A stretch of 64,000 nucleotides of DNA from NCBI GenBank assembly GCA_964420975.1, contig CAYQVH010000008.1, positions 69,981 to 133,980 of the forward strand, in the 5' to 3' direction. Of this stretch, positions 36,701 through 44,505 are shown piece after piece. The notes under the pieces were generated by a model. It was not told the origin of the DNA and searched no databases. It saw only the letters and a list, made by a program, of their open reading frames with translations. Both the position numbers and the translations under genes were made by a program. This DNA is from Accumulibacter sp964420975 (GTDB lineage: Bacteria; Pseudomonadota; Gammaproteobacteria; Burkholderiales; Rhodocyclaceae). Position 1 is the stretch's first letter, and each line of letters begins with the position of its first letter.

Positions 36701-38985
36701 GTGACGGCTTGCTCTTGACGCAGCCAGAGATTGAGCACCTGTTCAACCGACCACGCGGCCTCGCCCAAGTCCTTGAGACCCACCATGCGACCGCTGCCTT
36801 TGAGCGTATGCACCGAACGGCGGAGCGCGGTGAGCAGTTCCGTATCGTGCGGTTTGGCTTTCAGCAGCTGATAGTTGTTCTTCATGCTCGCGAGCACCTC
36901 GTCGGCCTCGTCGAGGAAAATTCCCAGCAGTTCGGCATCGACTTCTTCAGCCGAGGCTTTCGATAGCTGCAGCGTTGCGGCCGACGGCGGCGGCGCCTCC
37001 GGGGCTTGACGCTTGAGCGTCGCCATGGCCTCGTCGATCCGTTGCGCCGCGTCGCCTCCGGCCGCCAGCGCCGACAATACCTCCTTGGTCTGCTCTCCGA
37101 GCGTCTTGTCGGCTACCAGATCGGCGTCCTTCTGTAGCGCGGCAAGGTTCTGCTGGACTTCCTGCAACAGGCCGGCGTCGGTTGGTTGCTCCTTGAGCGC
37201 AGCGAGCAGACCGTGTGCCTCCCGCTTCTGCCGTTCGAGCTCCGCCTCGACCGTCGCGGCGGGTTCACCGACCGTCACCTGTCGGGCGGTACTCGACTGC
37301 ATGTTGGCGACGAAGGTGTCGAAGTCCGTGGCCCCGTGATGCAGCGCGTCGATGAAGAAGCCGACCAGCGCCAGGCGCTCGGCTACGCGGGAGAAGTCGG
37401 TCTCCTGGCGAACGTAGTCGGGTGACGCAAAAGCTCGGATGTCGGCAGCTGATTGTTGCAATATCGCCACCGCTCCGTCATGCCGCATCATCATCAGGGC
37501 ACCAATGACCTGCTTCAGCGGCGTGTCGACGGCTTCGAGCGTGACGGATTTGTCGGCATCCCGGAAAAAGCCGTCGAGGACTTGTTCGATCTGGGCCAGG
37601 TTGTTCTGAATTTCGCGGGCAACCTGGCCGACGAGCAACTTCTCCTGCGCCAAGCGCGACATTTCGTCCAGCGACGGGAGTTCCGATCCGGGTTGCGGTG
37701 GGTTGCCGGCGAGGCAATCCCGCAGGCGCGAGACCATCACGTCGACCTGATGCGTAAAGCTACGGTCGAGGTACTGGATGTTCTCCTGCGCGTTCTGGGC
37801 GAGGAGAATGGCGGTGGCGGTTTCCATCGCCAGCGCTTCGTTGTGACGTGAAGGCGTCTGCGCCAGCAGGGTGGCGACGTCGTTGATGACGCCGGTTAGA
37901 CGACGGTAGTCGCGATGACCCAGCTCGTCGACCAGCGCGGCAAGTGTCGTGGCGCCCGCGCGGAACGCCGGCAGTGCCTGCGTTGTTCCCGCGCAAAACC
38001 TGTTCCAACTCTCTTCCGTCGTGGCAATCGTTTCGCGCAGGCGCCGGCGGACCGATTCGATGGCGACGGGGGTTGTCGGCACAACGCCCGGCATCAGGCT
38101 GGCGAGCTGGTAGGCCTCCTGCACGCGCCGGACGCGGCGGTGATCGCTGGTCGATATGGCGACCAGGTACAGCGCATCGCGCATCAGGCGTTCGGCGACG
38201 TTGCTGGAGCCCTCGAGCAAACGCCGAATCTGCAGATCGATTCGTGTGCACAGCTGGCGAGCATCGGCGTCTGCCGGCAGACCGCCCTCGGCGAGCGCCG
38301 TCAGGAAAGCGCCTGCGACCCACCAGAATGTGCGCCCGGAGGGCATCTCGTGAATTGCTTCGATGCGCTTTACCGCCTCGAGCATTTCGGCCAGCCCAGC
38401 GCCGGTGTGCGGCGCCCGCAGCCAGGCCAGGAGGCCGCGCTGAAAGTGCGCACGCTGTTGGCGCAAAGCGCGGTCGCGCTCGCCACGGCTAAGTGGAAGC
38501 GGTGGTCCCAGCCGGCGATCGCTGCCGAGTTGCAAGTCCGGGAAAAAGAGATCGGTGGCGGACACCCGCTCCTGTCCGCGCGCCAACTGCAGCTCGCGAT
38601 AGATCGGAAAGAGTCGCAGAGGCTGGTTCGGCTGACCAGCGAGGAGATCATCCAGGTAGTGCTTGATCGCGGACATCGCTCTCTGGACGAGCTCGATCGA
38701 CGACGGATCGGCGGGAAACTGCTGGCGTTCCATCGCTTCCAGCAGGGTCTCCATCGCGTCGCTGAACTGCGTCACACCGTCGAGGCCGACGATTGTCAGT
38801 GCACCTTGTACCTGGTGCAGATGCGTGCGGCAATAACGCAACGGCGTCAGGTCGCCTGCTCCTCCGGCGGTGGCGGCGGTGGTCGTGAACGGTTGTAGCG
38901 CTTGGTCGGCGCGCTCGAGCGCCAGATCAATTTCGCTCTTGACCCAGGTCAGCGGGCCGATGTCGAAGTCCGTCGGAGAGTTCAT
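33646..38985 (-). CDS. chpA: Pil-Chp hybrid histidine kinase ChpA/PilL (CheA type)
   Basis: A 1779-residue CheA-type kinase controlling type IV pili. Four Hpt-like domains can be seen by their phosphorylation sites: a divergent one at H57 (LHQVQGAL), then H726 (HTLKGSGRM), H890 (HTLAGTAATVG) and H1061 (HTLKGSARMAG). Dimerisation and ATPase domains follow (MLRNAIAHGLE, FADDGAGLDLKRL, SGRGIGMDVL), then a CheW-like domain, and a C-terminal receiver domain with phospho-acceptor D1706 (LLVDIEMPRMDGYEL). Pseudomonas ChpA is longer, with more Hpt-type domains. It is last in pilGHIJ-chpA and converges with phrB. Confidence 0.93.
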   Translation of the reverse strand: MNSPTDFDIGPLTWVKSEIDLALERADQALQPFTTTAATAGGAGDLTPLRYCRTHLHQVQGALTIVGLDGVTQFSDAMETLLEAMERQQFPADPSSIELVQRAMSAIKHYLDDLLAGQPNQPLRLFPIYRELQLARGQERVSATDLFFPDLQLGSDRRLGPPLPLSRGERDRALRQQRAHFQRGLLAWLRAPHTGAGLAEMLEAVKRIEAIHEMPSGRTFWWVAGAFLTALAEGGLPADADARQLCTRIDLQIRRLLEGSSNVAERLMRDALYLVAISTSDHRRVRRVQEAYQLASLMPGVVPTTPVAIESVRRRLRETIATTEESWNRFCAGTTQALPAFRAGATTLAALVDELGHRDYRRLTGVINDVATLLAQTPSRHNEALAMETATAILLAQNAQENIQYLDRSFTHQVDVMVSRLRDCLAGNPPQPGSELPSLDEMSRLAQEKLLVGQVAREIQNNLAQIEQVLDGFFRDADKSVTLEAVDTPLKQVIGALMMMRHDGAVAILQQSAADIRAFASPDYVRQETDFSRVAERLALVGFFIDALHHGATDFDTFVANMQSSTARQVTVGEPAATVEAELERQKREAHGLLAALKEQPTDAGLLQEVQQNLAALQKDADLVADKTLGEQTKEVLSALAAGGDAAQRIDEAMATLKRQAPEAPPPSAATLQLSKASAEEVDAELLGIFLDEADEVLASMKNNYQLLKAKPHDTELLTALRRSVHTLKGSGRMVGLKDLGEAAWSVEQVLNLWLRQEQAVTPTILDLLGQTYAVFGAWVEHLKTGAGAAPDATAMVALADALRLGTESPMPIPLATEPTSGDEPAAATTRAEEATVPPEGPRRLTLAPDLCEIFLSEAKNHLATLEDEFASLKRKPRAPTRHEMYRAAHTLAGTAATVGLIAVNRLGQALEHALLRRKQATQPGSSEAIEVIRQAIAGLGMMLADVGNGAEPDAAPALCEALASLYLDQIAETATVDLAAQAPEITAPPSTTAPVAESLPPTASLSIPLPQLQDDLDEQLLPLFIEEALELNQNIATQLRAWRSSPTDTEVVRKLGRLFHTLKGSARMAGAMNLGELIHAIETRMEEAQKSSSVPPALMDDVDNAFDVIVQTIDSLQRGESPDALVEVADETLAKAGGELAALPDDVGIPIEPLPAGRGVPEAEGETAPQRAILRVRADLVDRLVNEAGELSIARSRIEGEMRAIKGSLLDLTENVIRLRRQLRDIELHAELQMQSREALTDETHVDFDPLEFDRFTHFQELTRMMAESVNDVATAQQSLLKNLDDANAAILAQSRLNRELQQELMSIRMVPFASIADRLYRIVRQATKEIGKRANLEISGAEIELDRTVLDKMLAPLEHMLRNAIAHGLEPAPVRAAKGKQEIGELSLSLAHEGNEVILTFADDGAGLDLKRLRERGLAAGLLSQEDAADPARVQELIFAPGISTASEVSRLSGRGIGMDVLKSEVASLGGRIEVVSSAGQGTTFRLYLPLTLAVTKALLVRSGKRDYAIPAAMIEQVLDLREKGLARIREAHAATWSGNTYAFHYLPHLLGDTQALPQKHQQYWVLLLRSGSGRIALQVDGLLGNQEIVVKNVGQQLARVIGVDGATVLGNGQVVLILNPVALSSRSRSTAAISPVPTLRQPIAANTVTATVPTIMVVDDSLTVRKITSRLLAREGYQIMTAKDGLDALEQLAGIVPDVLLVDIEMPRMDGYELTRNVRADRRLRAVPIIMITSRTAEKHRQYAFELGVNHYLGKPYQEDELLRLVAEHVREQRPS

Positions 38986-39024
38986 TGAGGCAGTTTCTCC
39001 ACTCGATACGCGTCGCCGCTATGA

Positions 39025-41190
39025 TCAGGAGACCTTGAAACCAGCCACAGATCCCTTCAGCTCGGTTGCCAGGCCGGCCAACTCGCCGATCGCGCTGGCC
39101 GTCTTTTCGGTACCGGCTGTCGTCTGGCCGGTAACGAGGAGAATTTCCTGCATCTTCCGCGCGACCATGGTTGCCGACTCGGCCTGGTTGCGGGTGGCGC
39201 CGGCAATATTCTCGATCAGAGCCGTTAGCGCCGTCGACACGTCGCCAATCTCGGCCAGCGCCTGGCCGGCGGCGTCCGACAGGCGGGCGCCGTCGACGAC
39301 GCCGCGAGTGGACTCTTCCATCGCCGAAACGGTGTCCTGAGTGTCGGTCTGGATCGTGCGCACGATGGCGCCAATCTGCTTCGTCGCTTCGCCGGAGCGT
39401 TCGGCCAGGCGCTGCACTTCTTCGGCAACGACCGTGAAGCCGCGTCCGGCTTCTCCTGCCGAGGCTGCCTGGATTGCGGCGTTGAGGGCGAGCACGTTGG
39501 TCTGCTCGGTGATATCCGAAATCAGTTCGACGATCTCGCCGATTTCCTGCGACGACTCGCCAAGTCGTTTGATGCGTTTCGACGTCTCCTGGATTTGCTC
39601 GCGAATCTTGTTCATCCCCTTGATCGAGTCTTCCACGGCTTGTGCACCTTTTTCGGCGGCCGCCAGCGACTGACGGGCGACGGTTGCCGACTGCGTGGCA
39701 TCGGCCGAAACGTTCGTCATCGAGGTCGCCATGGCGAGGACCGACTGTCCGGTTGCCTTGATCTCGGTCGCCTGCCGCTCCGCGGCTTCGAGCAACTCGG
39801 TCGAGGTCTGTTGCGCGATTCCAGTGGCTACCGTCACCCGGCCGGACGCGTCGTTGATCCGGCCGACGAGAACGCGCAATTCCTCGATCGTGTAGTTGAT
39901 CGAGTCGGCGATGGCGCCGGTAATGTCCTCGGAAACCGTTGCCGTCACCGTCAGGTCGCCGTCCGCGAGGTCGCCGAGCTCATTCATCAGGCGCAAAATC
40001 GCGTTCTGATTCTGGCGGTTGAGCGCCTCCGTCGCCAGGCGGCCACGCTCCGACTCTTCGGCCTGACGCTGACTTTCGGTGAGATAGGTGCGGGCGAGCA
40101 GGTAGAGCAGCCCGATGGCGAGCACGATCAGGATCACGAGCAGGATGCCGGAAAGCGTGCGCTGGATGACGCTGCTTTGATACGCGTGTACCAGCTGATC
40201 GGTGACTTCGAGCAGCTCTTCGCTGTCACGGAAGATCTGCGAGCCAGCCTGTTTGGCGATCACGAGCCGCTGCATGTTGCCGAGTATGCCGCCGACCGCG
40301 GTGCGGTACTCGCCGAACTTGGTTTCGAGGTCGACGAGTTTTTGCTTCGTGTCGGGATCGCTCGTCGCCGTGATGCGCAAGACGTCGCTACCTTTCAGCA
40401 GCGCTTTCAGCGTGTCGCGGAAGGTGTTGGTATCCTTGCCGAGGAGAAAAGCGACTTCCGGGTCGATCGCGTTGCCAACGAGCAAGGCATTGGCGTTCTT
40501 GGCGATCCGTTGCGTCAGCATGACGAGCTGGTTGGCGGCGGCAATCTCGCGCGCGCCGACATTCCCCTGCAGTTTGAGCGCCGCGATCTGCTCCGACAAT
40601 TCAAGGAGCTGCGGATTCTTTTCGTTGATTGAGCCGACTTCCTTACCGAGCGAGATCAGGTTTTTCTCCATTTCCAGCAGGCGTTCGGCGCTCTTGTCGG
40701 TCTTCTCCCAGATTTGGGTCAGGTTTGCCAACTGCTGTTGTACGGCGTCCGGCGAGGCCGGAACCCGGGTTCCCGCCAGCTCGCCACCACTGATCAAGAC
40801 CTGCAGGTTGGTGGCAAAGCTGTCGCGTGACTCACGCAGCTGCTTGAAGGCGGCTGGATCGCCGAGCAGCGCGAGGGTAGACCCCTTGGCCAGGCGTTGC
40901 GAAAGCATGCGCATGTCGCCAGCGGCGGCGATGTACGCCGTGCCGTAGGTTGCCTGACGGCTGTCGCGATAGACGACGGTGGCGATCAGCAGCATCACAA
41001 CCAGCAACGCAGCGCCCAAAATTTGCAGCTGTTTGGCGACTGGATACCCGCCAAGCACCGCTGAAACCAGGGGTATGCCGCCTGTGCCCGCCAGCCGGCC
41101 GTGTTCGTCACTGCTCCGGGAGACAAGAGTCTCGCCAGTTGTGTCTCTTGTGCGCGACAAAAAGGCGGGGAGCTTGGGCTGGAACTTCAT
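39025..41190 (-). CDS. pilJ: Twitching motility methyl-accepting chemotaxis protein PilJ
   Basis: A 721-residue membrane receptor of the Pil-Chp system. A first membrane helix (about 55-70, LQILGAALLVVMLLIATVVY) is followed by a periplasmic region with two PilJ-type repeats (MRMLSQRLAKGSTLALLGD and MLTQRIAKNANALLVGN). A second helix (about 345-370) and HAMP-like linker lead to the signalling domain with hairpin tip EQTNVLALNAAIQAASAGEA. It lies between pilI and chpA. No methyltransferase gene pilK follows it. Confidence 0.95.
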   Translation of the reverse strand: MKFQPKLPAFLSRTRDTTGETLVSRSSDEHGRLAGTGGIPLVSAVLGGYPVAKQLQILGAALLVVMLLIATVVYRDSRQATYGTAYIAAAGDMRMLSQRLAKGSTLALLGDPAAFKQLRESRDSFATNLQVLISGGELAGTRVPASPDAVQQQLANLTQIWEKTDKSAERLLEMEKNLISLGKEVGSINEKNPQLLELSEQIAALKLQGNVGAREIAAANQLVMLTQRIAKNANALLVGNAIDPEVAFLLGKDTNTFRDTLKALLKGSDVLRITATSDPDTKQKLVDLETKFGEYRTAVGGILGNMQRLVIAKQAGSQIFRDSEELLEVTDQLVHAYQSSVIQRTLSGILLVILIVLAIGLLYLLARTYLTESQRQAEESERGRLATEALNRQNQNAILRLMNELGDLADGDLTVTATVSEDITGAIADSINYTIEELRVLVGRINDASGRVTVATGIAQQTSTELLEAAERQATEIKATGQSVLAMATSMTNVSADATQSATVARQSLAAAEKGAQAVEDSIKGMNKIREQIQETSKRIKRLGESSQEIGEIVELISDITEQTNVLALNAAIQAASAGEAGRGFTVVAEEVQRLAERSGEATKQIGAIVRTIQTDTQDTVSAMEESTRGVVDGARLSDAAGQALAEIGDVSTALTALIENIAGATRNQAESATMVARKMQEILLVTGQTTAGTEKTASAIGELAGLATELKGSVAGFKVS

Positions 41191-41213
41191 CGTGGGTCTC
41201 CGGTTACACTGCA

Positions 41214-41236
41214 GCGAGCGGCTTACGGCCGCTCGC
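41214..41236 (-). other. Stem-loop between pilI and pilJ
   Basis: GCGAGCGGC (41214-41222) pairs perfectly over 9 bases with GCCGCTCGC (41228-41236) around a 5-base loop, in the 96-base gap between pilI and pilJ. No T-run follows on the minus strand, so it is more likely to adjust relative expression or mRNA stability than to terminate. Confidence 0.5.
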
Positions 41237-41286
41237 CGAGCACTTCCTGCGGTGAAAAAGGAAACAATGGGGGAACAAGTGCGGAG

Positions 41287-41796
41287 TCAAACGCCGATGT
41301 CCATGAAGGCGTCGTCTGCCAACAGCTCGCGTACCGTGAGCCGCCGCCAGCGGCGTCCTTCACTGTCGGTGTAGGTCTGCCGTGCCCAGGTCGGGGCGTG
41401 TGTGTCGAGCGTTTCAGCGGTCAAGGCTTCGACGTTGCGCAAGCCAATCATGCGGGTCACCAGCAGCGCGGCGTTGACGCCGTGCCGCGTGCCGATCAGC
41501 AGCAGGCGCGAGCTGCCATTCTGGGGCGTCGCTTCCTTACCGAGAAAGGCCGACAGGTCGACCACCGAGTAGAGGTTGCCGCGAATATTCGCGATCCCGG
41601 CAAACCAGGGTTTGGTCAGCGGGACGTCGGTGAGCGGCGATAAGGGAACGATCTCGCCCGAATCAGCCAAGTCGATCAGCCAGTAATCCGGCCCCGCTTG
41701 CAGGCCCAGCAGCCCGGCCGCCGTTTGTTCGCTCGTGCCGGCCAGACGCGCGGCGAGATAGGACTGGAATTCGTGGAGGCGGATCTTCTTGCTCAT
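41287..41796 (-). CDS. pilI: CheW-like adaptor PilI
   Basis: A 169-residue CheW-domain protein that couples PilJ to the ChpA kinase. The middle of the protein shows EIVPLSPLTDVPLTKPWFAG and IRGNLYSVVDLSAFLGKE, characteristic of PilI/CheW. It lies in the pilG-pilH-pilI-pilJ order, 15 bases after pilH. Confidence 0.93.
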   Translation of the reverse strand: MSKKIRLHEFQSYLAARLAGTSEQTAAGLLGLQAGPDYWLIDLADSGEIVPLSPLTDVPLTKPWFAGIANIRGNLYSVVDLSAFLGKEATPQNGSSRLLLIGTRHGVNAALLVTRMIGLRNVEALTAETLDTHAPTWARQTYTDSEGRRWRRLTVRELLADDAFMDIGV

Positions 41797-41810
41797 GCGC
41801 CTCGGGTCGT

Positions 41811-42173
41811 TCAGAGTGTTGCAATCTTCGCCAGGAGTTCCTGGCCGTTGATCGGCTTGACGAGGTAATCCTGCGCCCCCTGGCGAAGGCCCCAGATCTT
41901 GTCGGTTTCCTGGCCCTTGGTGGTGCAGACGATCACCGGGATATGTCGCGTCGTCTCGTCCCGGGTCAGCGTTCTGGTTGCTTGATAGCCATTGAGGCCG
42001 GGCATGACGACGTCCATCAGGATCAGGTCGGGCAATTCACTGCGGGCTTTGGCAATTCCCTCCTCGCCGCTTTCAGCGGTAAGTACCTCGTAGCCACTGC
42101 CGGTAAGCAAGGTCTTGAGTACGTGGCGCTCGGTCGGTGAGTCGTCAACGACGAGGATTCGTTTGATCGTCAT
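41811..42173 (-). CDS. pilH: Response regulator PilH
   Basis: A 120-residue stand-alone receiver domain. It starts IKRILVVDDSPTERHVLKTL with the acidic pair, has the phospho-acceptor aspartate in LILMDVVMPGLNGYQ, and the conserved lysine in YLVKPINGQELL. PilH acts on the pilus retraction branch of Pil-Chp signalling. It lies 40 bases downstream of pilG. Confidence 0.93.
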   Translation of the reverse strand: MTIKRILVVDDSPTERHVLKTLLTGSGYEVLTAESGEEGIAKARSELPDLILMDVVMPGLNGYQATRTLTRDETTRHIPVIVCTTKGQETDKIWGLRQGAQDYLVKPINGQELLAKIATL

Positions 42174-42213
42174 GGTCCATGGCCCCCTTGTTTGGCAGCG
42201 GGTCCTGCTTGTC

Positions 42214-42609
42214 TCAGGCGGACGGCGAAGCGAAGGCCGCGACCGCTTGCAGGAGGCTGTCTTTGGTAAATGGTTTCGTCAGGTACTGGTCCGAACCCAC
42301 CATGCGGCCGCGAGCCCGGTCAAAGAGTCCGTCCTTGGACGAAAGCATGATTACCGGCGTGGATCGAAAGCGTTGATTTTTCTTGATCAGCGCGCACGTC
42401 TGATAGCCGTCGAGACGGGGCATCACAATGTCGCAGAAAATGACCGCCGGCTGATGATCGGCGATTTTTGCCAAGGCATCAAAACCATCTTCGGCCAGCA
42501 GTACTTGACAACCGGCCTGGACGAGAAAAATCTCCGCGCTGCGCCGGATGGTATTGCTGTCGTCGATGACCATCACCTTGACGCCCCTCAGGTCTGCCGC
42601 TTCAGCCAC
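42214..42609 (-). CDS. pilG: Response regulator PilG
   Basis: A 131-residue receiver domain protein, the first gene of the chemosensory operon. VKVMVIDDSNTIRRSAEIFL holds the acidic pocket, VIFCDIVMPRLDGYQ the phospho-acceptor, and YLTKPFTKDSLLQAV the conserved lysine. The start is GTG at 42609, preceded by GGAGGAGAG, a strong ribosome binding site. Confidence 0.94.
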   Translation of the reverse strand: MAEAADLRGVKVMVIDDSNTIRRSAEIFLVQAGCQVLLAEDGFDALAKIADHQPAVIFCDIVMPRLDGYQTCALIKKNQRFRSTPVIMLSSKDGLFDRARGRMVGSDQYLTKPFTKDSLLQAVAAFASPSA

Positions 42610-42680
42610 GTCTCTCCTCCAGAGTGCCGACGCTCAAAGTAAACGTCATCAGCGAACCGGGAAACTCTTCATTTTTTTAT

Positions 42681-42686
42681 ACTATA
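42681..42686 (-). promoter_or_regulatory. Probable -10 box of the pilGHIJ-chpA operon
   Basis: TATAGT (minus strand, 42686-42681), one mismatch from consensus, lies in an AT-rich patch that stands out in this GC-rich region. A fitting -35 is weak (TCGAAA, 16 bases upstream). The leader would be about 65 bases. The box lies between pilG and the rubredoxin gene. Confidence 0.45.
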
Positions 42687-42697
42687 CCGCATAGTTC

Positions 42698-42892
42698 TCA
42701 AATTTCGACCATTTCGAAGTCTTCCTTGCGTGCGCCACATTCCGGGCAGGTCCAGTTGATGGGCACGTCGGACCAACGCGTACCGGGTGCGATTCCCTCG
42801 TCGGGCAATCCGGCGGCTTCATCATAAAGGAAGCCGCAGGTCAAACACATCCAGGTGCGATACGATGGGTCGTTGGTTGTACTCTGGTTCAT
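42698..42892 (-). CDS. Rubredoxin
   Basis: A 64-residue single-iron redox protein. The four iron-ligand cysteines are C16 and C19 (MCLTCGFLYDE) and C49 and C52 (WTCPECGARKEDFEMVEI). The middle GIAPGTRWSDVP is typical. It sits between pilG and thiD, a common place for rubredoxin in betaproteobacteria. The electron-transfer partner is not evident. Confidence 0.96.
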   Translation of the reverse strand: MNQSTTNDPSYRTWMCLTCGFLYDEAAGLPDEGIAPGTRWSDVPINWTCPECGARKEDFEMVEI

Positions 42893-43004
42893 GCTCGGTT
42901 TCGGTTAGAATGGGCTGAAAGAGCAGGAATTCTAGCCAAAGCCGCCGCTCGCTGCCAAGCACCCTGGTCACTGGCCATTTTCTTTGCAGCGGGTCTTCGT
43001 TCCC

Positions 43005-43844
43005 ATGTCCCGACACGCCGCCGCGACACCGCCGATCGTGCTTAGCTTTGCCGCCAGCGATCCGTCGGGCGGCGCCGGATTGCAGGCCGACCTGTTGACC
43101 CTCGCGGCAAACGGCTGTCATCCGCTGTCGGTGGTCACCGCGCTGACCGTGCAGGACTCTACAGGCGTTGCCGATGTGACGGCGGTTGCGGCGTGGCAGG
43201 TCGAGGCGCAAGCGCGCGCCTTGCTGTGCGAGATGTCGGTCGCGGCTTTCAAACTTGGTGTGGTCGGCAGCGTCGAAAACATAGCCGTGATCGCCGCGAT
43301 CCTTGCCGACTATCCAGCGATCCCGGTAGTTTTCGATCCGGTACTCGCCTCCGGACGCGGTGACAGATTCGCCGACCCGGAGATGATCGTTGCCATGCGT
43401 CGACTGCTGCTGCCACGGACCTGTGTGCTCACTCCCAATACGCTCGAGGCACGGCGTCTGGCAGCGGACGAAGAGACGCAGGCGATGACCCTCGAGGCGT
43501 GCGCGCAAGCGCTGTTGCGGGACGGCTGTGCTTACGTCTTGTTGACGGGAACGCACAGCGACGGTGAGGCGGTGGTCAACCGGCTCTACGGCCAACCCGA
43601 TCGCCTCTTGCGCTGCGATAGCTGGCAGCGGCTTCCGGGCAGTTATCACGGCTCCGGATGTACGCTTGCCGCGGCAGTTGCCGCATTTCTCGCCCAGGGT
43701 CTGGCGGTGGACGAGGCGGCACGGGCGGCGCAAGCGTACACGTGGCGCGCGTTGTCAGCCGGTTTTCGACCGGGGAAAGACCAGTACTTCCCCGATCGCT
43801 GCTTCCGTTGGCGGACGCACGGTGGTACAACGAGCGATGCTTGA
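43005..43844 (+). CDS. thiD: Hydroxymethylpyrimidine/phosphomethylpyrimidine kinase
   Basis: A 279-residue kinase of thiamine synthesis. Motifs are LSFAASDPSGGAGLQADLLT, GVVGSVENI, VFDPVLASGRGD and the ATP/catalytic GSYHGSGCTLAAAVAAFLAQG. The ATG at 43005 is preferred to an in-frame TTG at 42984. Divergent from rubredoxin; the 112-base gap shows no TPP riboswitch that I can recognise. It overlaps thiE by 8 bases. Confidence 0.95.
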   Translation: MSRHAAATPPIVLSFAASDPSGGAGLQADLLTLAANGCHPLSVVTALTVQDSTGVADVTAVAAWQVEAQARALLCEMSVAAFKLGVVGSVENIAVIAAILADYPAIPVVFDPVLASGRGDRFADPEMIVAMRRLLLPRTCVLTPNTLEARRLAADEETQAMTLEACAQALLRDGCAYVLLTGTHSDGEAVVNRLYGQPDRLLRCDSWQRLPGSYHGSGCTLAAAVAAFLAQGLAVDEAARAAQAYTWRALSAGFRPGKDQYFPDRCFRWRTHGGTTSDA

Positions 43845-44505
43845 CGCGCCGACCACGCCGCTGAGCGGCCTTTACGCGATCACTCCCGGCGACGTGTCGC
43901 CCTCGGCCTTGCTGGCTGGCGTCGCGGCCGCGGTGGGCGGTGGCGCGCGGATCGTTCAGTATCGCGACAAGGGGGCCGATGCGGCGCGGCGCGGAGACTT
44001 GGCGCGCGCCCTGTTGGCACTCTGCCGGCAGATGGGGGCGCGCCTGTTGATCAACGACGACCTCGATCTCGCGCGGGAGATCGACGCCGACGGGGTCCAT
44101 CTCGGCGCCAGTGATGGCGATCTGCGTGCTGCGCGAGACGCGCTGGGGCGGCGGCGTCTGCTCGGGGCGTCGTGCTACGCCAGTTTCGAGCAAGCCCGAG
44201 TCGCCGCGGCGGCAGGGGTCGATTATCTGGCTTTTGGCGCAGTGTATCCTTCGACGACCAAGCCGCACGCGGTTCACGCTCCGTTGTCGCTGTTTTCGCG
44301 CTGCCGGCGCGAGCTGCAGGTACCCGCCTGCGCCATTGGCGGGGTGACGGTAGACAACGCGCCGATCTTGCTGGCGGCGGGCGCGGATCTGCTGGCAGTA
44401 ATCAGCGACCTCTTTTCAGCGACGGACATCGCGGCGCGCGCTGCCGCATATCAATCACTTTTCAAGGAAACCAGGCGTGATAGCTCGCAACCAGGCGTTG
44501 TTTGA
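43837..44505 (+). CDS. thiE: Thiamine-phosphate synthase
   Basis: A 222-residue TIM-barrel enzyme joining the pyrimidine and thiazole halves of thiamine. GLYAITPG starts the barrel, IVQYRDKGADAA carries the substrate arginine/aspartate, LLINDDLDLA and DGVHLGASDGDL bind the phosphates, and DYLAFGAVYPSTTK is the family signature. The ATG at 43837 overlaps the thiD stop; the longer reading from 43564 is thiD out of frame. The C-terminus overlaps hemL by 29 bases. Confidence 0.95.
   Translation: MLDAPTTPLSGLYAITPGDVSPSALLAGVAAAVGGGARIVQYRDKGADAARRGDLARALLALCRQMGARLLINDDLDLAREIDADGVHLGASDGDLRAARDALGRRRLLGASCYASFEQARVAAAAGVDYLAFGAVYPSTTKPHAVHAPLSLFSRCRRELQVPACAIGGVTVDNAPILLAAGADLLAVISDLFSATDIAARAAAYQSLFKETRRDSSQPGVV

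Noticed and set aside
42893..43004. A TPP riboswitch upstream of thiD
   Set aside because: The conserved CTGAGA and ACCTGATCTGGATAATACC-type elements are absent.
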